From Gnetum montanum (lineage: Eukaryota; Streptophyta; Gnetopsida; Gnetales; Gnetaceae): a stretch of 64,000 bases of DNA. This document shows, piece after piece, positions 45,053 to 57,000 of this stretch (the stretch's first letter is position 1; each line of letters opens with the position of its first letter). The position numbers were made by a program, and so were the translations under genes. The notes below the pieces were generated by a model. It was not told the DNA's origin, did no database searches, and saw nothing but the letters and a program-made list of their open reading frames with translations. The stretch spans positions 41,788 to 105,787 of the forward strand of contig MNCI01010113.1 of the NCBI GenBank assembly GCA_015680685.1, given 5' to 3'.

Positions 45053-48000
45053 CTGAAAAAGCAGAAAACACAAAATTTTAAAGATTGAAGTATGTTCAGT
45101 GACAGGTTCGATTCCGCTGGGCAGCAACAGTTATAAATAAAAAACAAAAATTCGGTAATAAAAAGTTTTGCTTTTAATTTAGAATCATTTTGCTTTTAAT
45201 TTAGAATCATGGAAATGCTCAAGAAAATATCATCATCATCCTAACCTTAACCTTGTCCCAACAAAATGGAGTCATAATATATAAAATAAGTAGAAACATC
45301 TACCTGGCCCTCAGACTCTATATTACCTGGCCCTCAGACTCTATATTTCCTCGTTCGGTGTCAGTCTGTAAGCTTATGCTCTGCTCCGTTGCCACGCCTG
45401 AGGGTGCATAATTCAGCATCTGGGGAACTGGAGGAGGAAGAGGAATTATTTGTGGAACAGTTCGTGGTTGGTGCCTGCAAAATAAAATCAAATGAAATGA
45501 TGTTTTGCTCTGGTGATGATATTCGACCAGTTTGCAGACGTCGTAAATCGCAATTTAAAAAGTGCTACCCCAAAATGTTCAGATCAATTGTTGCTTTGTA
45601 CTGAATGGGAACTTCCATGAGGGCAGCAAGTGCAAATTCTGCTTCCTTTCTTGATTGTGCGGCATCTTTTAACATGATGCTTGTGAAGTTAACAAACTGC
45701 ATTTTCAATTAAACACCACTAGGGAATAAGCAGGTGAGGCAACAATGCCTCATCCAAATCTTTGCAGCCAACTTAATCAACCAGAAACAAACATAGTAGG
45801 GGTGCCAAAAAAAAAAAATGACAACGGCATCAAAAATATGATGGAGATTAGTAATCGTCGAGGCTACAAGCCCTTTGCCATTAAGAAACCAAAAGGACCA
45901 AAATTCGTCTTACAATCAAAAACCGTTAAAATCACCTGAAAATTGTCGAATGTTCTACGGGGAAGTTTATCATCAAACTGCTTCATCATATCCCATGGCC
46001 CATCCCCAACTCCAACCATCACTATTGAGAGAGGATAATTACTGTGTATAAAGAATAATGTGAGAATTATGAATAGACACACAAATTGTTATGAAGAAAC
46101 TTCGATTTATACATACTGGTATATATACAAATGCTACCTTGCAGCAACAATAGAGTCAATCGTTCTCTTTTCTTGTGGACTCAAACGTCCAGATCTTGGA
46201 TTACTGTTGGTAGTAACCTACATTAAACTTAAGTTTGAGTTAATCAGCTTGTGTTTGTCAATAAGTATAAATCTGACATGGAAAAAGTATCAGTAACAGT
46301 TACTGCTTACTACTAATAATAAGCAGCAAATCTAAAGAATTGAAATCACCTGTCCATCTGCAACTATAACAAGGACGTGAAAACGGCCACCGCTTTCTGC
46401 AACAATGCGCATGGAAGCTTCTATGACTGGTGCAAATGACGTTGGGCCTGCCTTCACATTTTATAAATAATCATCTAACATACTCTATTGTCTATTCCTC
46501 ATTGCTGCTAGATATAATATTATGTATAGTGATAGTCCTCATTAACTTCTAATCCTGTCACACCAATTCAAGCTAACATCGTTCTCAAATAAACAGCAAA
46601 AATGCCATTGGAGAAATCAATGAGACTGCACTTGGCTGAAAATCGAGAGAATTAAAAAGATCTGGACGTAGCAAAAATTCTAACAGATGCAATTTATGTA
46701 ATCTTTCCTTGACAATCTTGGGCTTACAAATCAATTTTTATTGATTTCTCTCATAAAGCGTAGGTTTATGTTCTGATATATGAAGATGATACTTTAAAGT
46801 AAAAAATAAGTAAACCTGAACTGTCCACTGTCTTTCACGATTCATGCCGAAGCCAAAAGAATGTCAATCAAAAGCAATCAAGAGGGTTCTTCATTAAATC
46901 AAACGATATCAGAATTTTGAAGTTCAAGTTTTATTCTCATAAATATCATTGACTTAGACTATTTTGGATCATTCAAATATCGTTGATGAATACCAAGCTA
47001 GATATTCATCCTTGTTTCCAGGCAAATTTCCTAGTCAAGCAAAAAACAAGTTGTTAAAATGTTCTTGAACTGCAGTTGAACTTCATGACACTGATGATGC
47101 TGATATTGAAGATGCCTGAATCTAAAATAAGCTCTCCAGTACAGGTTTTCTAAAGAATCAACCTTCTTCCTTTATATTTTGACAATCAAGAATTTCTTGA
47201 AGCTTGTTAATGTATCTTGTTGCTATGAATCTTGCGGTAATGCATCAAATGGTATGTCTAATTATTGAAACCAAGCTAAATTAACAGCAATTTAACAACT
47301 GGCCTATTTGCATTAGCTTTAGTTATGTTTAGAAGCGCCATTCAAATTAAATGTAGTATCAAGGCTTTTTATTCATTTAATATTCTCTAGCAACCAAACA
47401 TACCTGACTATCAGATAAATAAGTCAAAATAATAATGTGGGAATTAAAAACAATGCAGATATGCAGTAAAATACAAAGGTGCAGCATTTACGCACCAGAT
47501 AAAGTAAGATGTGGAAGAATCTCCCTGTAGCGTGTCACTATTTGTTGTAGTCCATGACAAGGTTGGTTGTCTCTAAAGAAGCTGAAGACATTCACGTCAT
47601 GTGTGGATGCTGTACCAAAAGACAAAAGTACTTTTGAAGGGAAAACAGTTTAAAATAAGCTATACATATCATTCATAAATGAATAAACTAAACGGAATTC
47701 ACATGTCAACAACTGTATTAATTCACACTTTCCAATTCTGAATTTAAATAGCTGCATGTTAACCACAATTAAAGGAGCTTTAAGTATCTCATAATTAATC
47801 ATATTTCTTGGTTAATCTCTAAGATTCTAGGAAAATTCTTCTTGTACTCCATAAACTTTATTATTAATAAAATTCTAATTTTTTGTTAATAAAAAAAAAC
47901 TCTAACCATCGCCAAATCCATAACAAGGAATGAGATTATCCTCATCAAAAGGTGCTAAAGTTTGGGCAATGATAGATATTGCTTTCTCATAGGGATTTGT

Positions 48001-51000
48001 TACTGTGATGTCATGCAGGGACCTCCCATTGAACGTCTGCTTTCCTGCAAAGAAGCCATTGAATCTAAATATAACAGTTAACATAAATCTCAGTAACTTA
48101 CAACATGACAAAACTACAGAGCCAAATCTATTACCTGTCCATTCATTGCTTCTAGTAAAGTCAATGCCAATTATCAAATTAGAGGACTCGAGCCCAGCCT
48201 CTCTCAATGCAGCAGTTACCTGAAATAGTCACAAATTTAAAAACTAAAATGACACAGACTGTTCAGTGATAACTAAGAGTGAGCTTCCTGCAATCTTTCA
48301 GAAGAATCAGGTATAATGAGATTTTGTCGTAAAAAGAAGAATTACAAATGAGGAACTACAAATGGAAGTATACATTTGAATTTCAATGCCCTTGTTTAAA
48401 ATTTATTATTGCTCCAACTATTTGGAACTTCAAAATTACATTTTCATTTTAAGTTAACAAAGGCTGCATAACTTTGGATAGCTACTCATTGGGTTTATAA
48501 CATACTTTAACATTTCTTCTGTTTCTTAAACCAGTGTCAACAAAAACATGTTTGCTGAACGTGCATGAACTTCTGATATTTTTAATTTTGTGGATCATCA
48601 GTTGAATAATATCAGGATTTGCCTGTTTTCCATGAAACATATGAATGTGTCTTGCCAATCAATATGTCCAATGCAGTGTTAACTTGTGAGGTAAAACTAC
48701 CTAATCCTAAAAGTCATAGGTTCAATTTCAATGGATTAGCTGGCATTGTCCAAATAGCATATTTGGAATACTTTCTGCTTGTAATGTTGAGTGATATAGG
48801 CTTTGATCTGTCAAATGGCCTCTAAGACTAGAATATCTGAACTTCAGCCAAGTAGAGAATCTTCACATCCAATGTTGCATGTGCATATGTGTTTTACATC
48901 CTCAACATTTTAATCACTCAAAACTACTAATATTCTGTTAAGACATATGTCGTGAAGTTCATGTTGGCCGAGATGCCAATTACCAACCCAGTTCAAGAAA
49001 GTCCTTCTCTGTCACAGTAAAATAATTTTATCGTCATAATGGTGAAAGAGATCTCTCTTGGTCACGTTTCTTTTGTTGGACTTTACCATGGTAAATACAT
49101 AATTATCGTTGTAATGCTAGGATAAAAGATGAACTTTTTCACAGGAATTATTATTTGCAAGAGCCCAACTACTTTGTAACCTGGAATTTGTCTTGGAAAA
49201 TCAATTCTTAGTGAATCAATATAAGATTTTTTAATCTAAAAAGTATAAAAAATTCTTTCAGTCAAATAAAAGATATATATCATAAATATAGAGCTAAACT
49301 AGTAATAAATAAAAGTTGTACACATGAACCCTTACTAGAATGGAACCTGGTCCTGATGAAGTTACAATTGCCATCATCTCTCTGTTGCATTTCATTAAAT
49401 GAATGGATGGATTCCTTTAAAAGAATGGATGGATTCCTCTGCCACCTAATGTAACTTATGTTTTTCGAATGTTAAGGATTGCTTCAATCATAAGCTATAT
49501 GCCTATGCTTCAATAAGTTCTGTTAAAAAATATGTGTTCCAAGGCAAGGGGTAGGCCTTTTGGTGTTATTGTTTGCTTGAAGTGGATGATAACCGATATC
49601 TGTGGGTTAAAGTTCAAAGAATCCCAGTGGTACTGTACATTGCTTTTGGTTATCTTGCTCTGAGGGATTCTTCCATTTACAATTTTGCTACACTTTTGCA
49701 AACTCATTTATTTCAGCACTTCGGTCACAATATTGCAGAATTCTCCAACTCTTTGTAGGGATTTTAACGCTTGTGTAGGGAAACATCAAGTCCAACTACT
49801 TATTTGGAACCCTCATTAAAGTTCAGCATAGAGCTATTTTTAGTTCACAAAAGATCATCTGCAAATCAAGTTACAAATCAGAGGTGTATTCAACTCTTAG
49901 AAGGGGAACTTTGTCTTGATTTCTTAACTCTTAATAAAATCAGTAAAATTTCCTTCCTCCTCTAACTTCACCTTTATTGCACACTAAGGTAATTCGTACA
50001 TTTTTTTCCTTTTTTCTTTTTTTTTTCAGGGCAAAGTCAGGTCTGCCTAGGACATGCCAAGGCGAGTAATATGGCAACTGCATAGTAAGGGAAAAGGGGA
50101 TGCCAGTACTAGGCTTTGAACCCAATAGCTGTGAGTACAAAGTTGTGTGAGCTAACCAATTGGCCAATAGCCTGTTGTCGATAATTCTTGCACTGATAGT
50201 ATAGATGTCGTGAATAACTATCAAGTGAGAGAACAGCTCCTAGAATTTCCTCATCATTATGTTAAATCCAATATTATCACTTCAATTCACTTCCATATCC
50301 ACTACAAGAAATGTGTCACTCATCGTCTAAAAAATACTTTCAACATGACTTCCAAAAAGGAGTGATTGATATGCTGGTCATCAATGATAGTGAATAAGAT
50401 TTGATCAATGTTCTTCTATCCACAGCTGCTTAGGTGTAGATCAAGAAGAAACATGTTTCCAGATAGCCTTGGTTTGATGCTGACTATTTGACAGCTCATA
50501 GGAAAAATTTTAACCTCAAAATTGGGTGCTTTAATGCTGAAGAATTACAAGGTCATTCATTTCAAAAAGAGAAAGTTCATTAAAGAAGAGCAGGAAAGAA
50601 TGATCAGTGAGCTCAAATCTAATCCAAAAAGCTTTTGGAACTTCTTTCAAGATAGACATAACAATGTTTGGGATTTTCCTTGTCCACTATTCATACTTTT
50701 TTGAACAACCTATTTAATCAAGAGGCTCCCCCTACTGTGCAAGATAGCTCTAATGTTCTTAAGTTATCCCTTAATGATATTAAAAAAGAAATTCAAACAT
50801 TGTCTCCTAGAAAAGGTATTGATGTTAATGGATTACATGTAGAACTTCTTAAATAGGGTAGACCTTTAGTGTGGGAAGCAATTTGCAACCTCCTTAACCA
50901 AAGGCTTCGGCATGGTTTGGATCGCTCTAGGTGCTCTAGTTGAGCAATCTTGCTTTTCAACAAGGGGGATAGAACAGACCTTAATAATTACTGTTGGTTA

Positions 51001-54000
51001 GGATCAATTGCACAAGTTTAGAGAATAGTATTAGTTCTTGAGCAAAAGTGCAAGGTCTTCGTGCATGGTCAAAAGAAAGTTTTAGGAAGAATCATTCTAC
51101 TAGAGACCACATTATAGCTTTGTGTGTGTTATTCTTCTGTGAAGCAAAAAGAACCAATCATAGGACTTCTATTTGTTTTGGTAATTTTTTCAAGGCTTAT
51201 GATTTTGTCACTCTAGATAAACTTTTGAAGAGATTGGCTAACATAGACTCCATAGGAACTCCTTTCTACTACTCAAAGAATCTATGAAACATTTAACATT
51301 CTAATTAAGAATAATCTTATTAAAGAAAGTATAATTATCAACAATTGTATAGGAGTTAAACAAGGTTGTCCTCTATCCTTAACCCTTTTTTACCCGAGGA
51401 ATGGATGAAGAATGCTTCAAATCATGTTGTTTCAATGAATGAATTATTTGTGAACATGCTTCTCTTTGCAGACAATGTGGTCTTGCTTGCAGATTCAGCT
51501 ACAAGATTTAATTATATGCTTCAAATTCTCCATGACTACTACAACCACTCTAGTATGCAGGTTGATAACACTAAAATGTTGATTTGTGGCACTAGAAATA
51601 GGAATTTCAATTTTTTCAGAGGAAAGAAGACTTGACATTTGTGAATCTTATAAATATTTGGGGTTTGAATTTTCTAGTAATTATAGTTGGGATATCTTTA
51701 TTGCTTAAAGAGCTTTTAGTGACATGTAAGCTCTATTTGCACTACAAAATAATTGTAGCAGGAACCATATATTGGCATGGGAGATCAGAAAAAAATTTGC
51801 AGTCTTGTCCAACCTGTACTATTATATGGTCGTGTTGCTTGGGGACCTTCTCATTCAAAACAAACTTGGAAAAAATTACAGCACATTCAAAAGCAATTTC
51901 TTGTGTATGAATTTTAAGTGAATACAAACATCTTATGATATCTTGCATCTAGAAGCAGATTTGCTACCCTTTGAACTTAAAGCGCTTTGTCAATTTATTA
52001 CTTCGCAGTTAAATGACATAAAGGAAGTCAATTATGCTAAGGAGATGATGAATGTGGATACCTGAATCAAGTTATGGCTATTATGGCTTTAATCATGGAA
52101 TATTGTAATGGATGGTCTTCCTTTAAATAAAAGGAAGATAGTGAAATAGAGAATCTTGGCCAAACTTTAGTTGAACACATCAGGCAAAAAGCAATTTTAC
52201 TTCCATATTGTTCCATAAGTTTTGTCATCTGACACTCAAAAGTATCTATTCACGGGAGGGTTTTGGATATTTCAAAGTTTGATATTTTGGATATGATGAG
52301 TGGGAAAACGAAGGCCATTGGGTGTGTGCATAGGGGGGCCTTGGGGGTTGGCGGTGTCACTGGGAGTGGAGACCAAAAACAGGGCAAGGCTCAAGCGAGG
52401 GGATGTTTGAGGAGGGAAGGGAGGCTAGAGAGGAGGTAGGAGATGATGGGGAGTATGAGAATAGATTGACAATTAGGGTTCAGGCGCAGACGGGTGGACA
52501 AGAAGATTTTGAGGCTTGCTCAAGAGAGGGGACCACTATGCTTCTCAAGGTGTGACACCCACCCGAGGAGGTGGTGGACACCTTGGGGAGAAGCCTATTG
52601 GATAAATTTATGTCAAAAGGAGTGCACCCACAGATGGACATTAACAAGTGATGGGTCAGGGCAACATGGGGTTTGGAGAATGTGAGGGTGTGAAGTCTCA
52701 CAGATGATAGGTTGCTCTTCGTTTTCCAGATGGAGGTTGATTAGGAGAGGGTGCTGTTGGGGGGGCTGTGGTTTTAAAAGGCCTGAAGTTTGGCTCTTGC
52801 GCTATGGAGGCTAGGAGCTCACCGAGATGTAAGCTTGTTTGATTAGGCACTAGTGTGGGTCTGGATCTTGGACCTGCCCTTGGAGTATTGGGCACTTGAC
52901 TTTTTGAAATCACTACCTAGCCTATTTAGAGAATTCATAAAATTTGATGCTTTCACCATGTCGATGGACATGATGGGATATGCCTACTTCTGTGTTTGGA
53001 GGTCGCTGGGGTCGGAGGACAAAGTGAGTGAGGTGGTGCTGGACATGGCCATGGGGGAAGAGAAGATAAGGGTTTAGTTTGAGAACTTGCCGATGATAAA
53101 AGAAGCATTGCCAACTGTGTGCGAGACATGCAGGAAAGGACATCTTACTGTGGCTTGCTGGATTCGATAGAAGGGACCTATGCAACAAGGAGGATGGAAC
53201 TTGGTTGGCCAAAAGGGCCATGTGCTGAAGGCAGGGCTAACAATGAACCAAGGAAGTTGAGTCTCGAATAAGGGCCCTGTCGTGAAGGTTGGAGAGTAGG
53301 GGCAGGCTTTGAGAGCTAGGGGAATGCTGCCTCTAAAGGATTCAGGGGAAGGAGCGACCTGTGGCCAAATTGAAGGTGGGGTGGGGTGGTTGTTGGGGTG
53401 GTTGATGTGGGTGGGCTAGAGGGGAGGGGTATCACCACATGATCACCCTATACCTCGTTGGCCAAACAACTAGCTATGTTGGAGGAGCAAGGGTTGGAGT
53501 TGCCCCCATTGGGAGATTGGATTACCTTGGGTAGGGGGTCCTCCAAGCCGAAGATGAAGGATCTTTTTGAGGCCAAGAGGGGGGGAGTCGAGGCTGTAGT
53601 GGTCACTTTGCTAGGGGGCAAGGTTGGTCAACCCAACGCGTTGGCAATGCAAAAGAAATTGATGTAACTGGACATTGATTTGGAGATGCAACGAACACTC
53701 AAAGAGGTGTACAATAGACGGATGTGTCTTCCCATGAAGATTCTCTCTTGGAACTATAGGGGATAGGGTACCTTGTACAAACGAAATACCCTGAAAATGA
53801 TTGTTAGGAAGGAGGGATGCAATGTGGTGTGTTTGCAGGAGATGAAATTGCAGGAGTCTGAGGCAAGGTTGTTGCAATGGGAGGGATGGAATCTACAGAT
53901 GGTGCCATGTAGGGGCCATGCAGGAGGTTTGGCGGTTTTGGCTAAGGTTTTGATTAAGTTGGTGGATGATCCCAATTGGAGTCAAACAATCCACGTGATC

Positions 54001-57000
54001 TAGGAGGACTTCTGGTTGACAAATGTCTATGGGGCACAAAATTAAGCAGTGNNNNNNNNNNNNNNNNNNNNNNNNNCAATAGGAGAAGTGGGTATGACCG
54101 TGTCCAATCTTGGATCAACAGGGTTTGGGTCAGTATGGAACTTATGTTGGAGTTTGAAATTCATGCTATGGGGAAAGAGAGGCAAGCATTGGATCACAGG
54201 TCCATTTTATGCCTGTTTTGGTTTGACTAGGGCTAGGCTCCCAGGTTGTTTCACTTCGAGTGTACCTGGTTGGACAAGCCTTGGTTGAGGCCACTGGTGT
54301 AGACTGTTTGGTAGAGCCATTCAGGAGACTAGGAACCCAAAGACTTTCTGAAAAAGGGCCTCAGGTTACTAAAACAACAAATCAAGGCCAAAGCATTAGA
54401 AGAAAGATGCAAATTCAGAGTGTATAGGAAACGGTTACAAGAGAGGCTGCGAGAGATACAAGGATTACAAGAAACAAGGGCAAACTTGGGGGATGAGGAA
54501 TGGGAACTGTTGTGGGAGCTTCGGGAGTTGGATAGGGAGGAGGAACGATATTGGAGGCAGCAATCTTAGATTACTTGGTTGCAAGAAGGAGACAGACACA
54601 CACATTTCTACTTTGCCACAGCCAAAGAAAGGAGGGCCACGAAGATGAAGTTGCAGAATTTGCTTGAGGGTGCTATTGGGGAAGGGTTGAATCAGGGTTT
54701 GCAAGGGTAGAAGGGGACACACAAATATTGGGGGGATGTTTGGCGATGGCAGGAATTGGAGAAAATCTATGTTTTGGTGTTGGGGGTCATGTTGGTGGCA
54801 AATAATCAGCACCTGCTATAGCTGTTCTCTAGGTCAGAATTGCTTGTTGCAATGAGATCAATGCAGACCAACAAGGCCCTAGGATCAAACTGGTGGCCCA
54901 TAGAATTCTTTTGCGCATTTGAAGACATTAGGGGGGAAAATTTGTTGGATGCCTTTAATTGTATACTTAGTTGACAACAAGTCAAAAGAGAGATCAATTG
55001 TTCATAGATCACTTTGTTACCTAAAGTGCTCCATCCAACCTCGCCAGCTCATTTTAGACCTATTGGTGTATGCAACACATGTTGCACCTATTTTCTAAAA
55101 TGCTTGTTGATCGTTTGGCACCTCTGATGAGAAAATTGGTGGGATAACACCAGGCCAGGTTTGTCAAAGGTTGTTTTTTGCAGAATCAGGTCCAACTGTT
55201 GTAGGAGATTCTACACTCTCTTAAGCAGGCCAAATTTCCGGGAATGTGTATTAAATTGGACATAGCTTAGAGAGATTATGCTGTTGAAGGGCTTTGACCA
55301 TTGGTTTGTTAATTTGTGTATCCAAATGAAAAGAGACAGTTGATATTTGTTTGATATTGACAAGAGGCTTTGGGGGTTCTAAGGGCCGAAGAGAGGACTA
55401 TGATAGGGAGACCCCCTATCACTGCTATTGTTATCTTGGTGATGGATATGCTTCAGAGTTATTGTCTTGTTGAGGGTATGCATGGGCTGAACATTGCAGT
55501 GATCCGATGTCTGACAACACATTATGCCGATGATATGATCTTGTTTGCTACAATAACTGTGCCGCAAGTGGTGGCACTAAAGAGGGCACTCGAAAGAATG
55601 CAACGAAAGTTGGGGCTTGAGATAAACAAAGGGAAATCAGCTATCCATTTAATTAATGCGGAGGGGGTTGTGGGGGGAAGGATTGTCGACCTACTGGGGA
55701 TCCTACCAGGTAGGATATAGGACAAATACATGGGAATGACAATTTTTGAATGGCAAAGGTAAAGGGCGTGGCTAGGGCTCTTGGAGTGGCTGCAGATGAA
55801 AACCACACATTAGACCAGCTAGTTTTTGTTCCAAAAAAAGAAGATGGTGCTAGTGTCGACAATGTTGATGGCCACTGCCAGGTTTGCAGCTTTGATGGTA
55901 GTTTCGCTAACTAGGGTTGTGCAGAAGATTGACCAGATCATCCAACCATTTGTGTAATCTGGGGGAAAAGGGGGAAGTAAACTTCATTTGGTATGCTAGG
56001 CTCAGATAGCATGCCCAAAATCAGCATGGGAAATTGGGTTGTTGTTTTTCCAATATGAGGTTACACCAGGTATGCACAAACTAGTTAATAGGTTTATGGG
56101 CCAAGCAAATGGGATAGTGCCATGGGTGCAACTATGAAGGCAGGAATATCACTGTTGGGAGGCCGATACAAGGAGCTCACAACTATGGAGGAGCATATGC
56201 AATCATACCAAAGCAATGGAGGCCAAGGACCTACTGGGAAACCTCCGAAAGAGGTAATTAAAACAATGCACCTGCTGGTGGAGAGATGGAACAAGGTTTG
56301 GAGGGGTAGGCTACCCAAGAAGATCAAAGCTTTCAGATGGATTTTAAAACATAGGGTGCTACCTCTGAGGGTTGTTTTACGGGAGTAGGGGATGCATGTG
56401 AACACCATATGCCCTCTCTGCATTGCGGAGGCCAAGATGCTTGACCACTTTATATATGGATGTTAGTTTATGTAGGAAGTTTAGAGGGAGGCCAAAATGG
56501 TGCCCATAACAACCATCCATGGAGACTTTGCAGTGCTTGCAATCTTATGGATGACTTGGAAGAGTAGGAATCACCTTGTTTTCTGTGGGCAACGGCTGCC
56601 CACACCATTGATCATGGCCAAGGTTGGGCGGCAATTGTGGACTGATGCAATTGCAGCTATTGGATAGGGGTAGCTATTCCAGTTAGTGTGGATAGAATAT
56701 GCGGGAAACACCAACCTCTAGGCGTTAGTTGAGAGAATTGGTTGGGTCAACATGCTGAAATGCATTGAGGAGGAACCAGGGATTTCCATGGCAAGTTTCT
56801 TTAACAATTGGGTGGGGGAAGAAACACAATTTTGGGAAAGGTCGATCAGGGTCACACAGGGGGTGTTGGCGGAGGTATTGGGAGTTCCGGCAAAGGGGGA
56901 GATTATTGCATTGGTGGTCCATGCCTAGACAGATGCTACTAAGTTCTTTAGGGGAGCGAATAACCAGATGAGCAATGCGCACATCTGCAAGTCAATGTTG

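Noticed and set aside
45745-45939. Plus-strand frame with lysine-rich sequence
   Set aside because: It lies in an RGLG intron and runs antisense into exon 7; the minus-strand gene explains the conserved part.
54465-54812. Minus-strand proline/leucine-rich frame
   Set aside because: It is antisense to LINE ORF2 coding sequence between endonuclease and RT.
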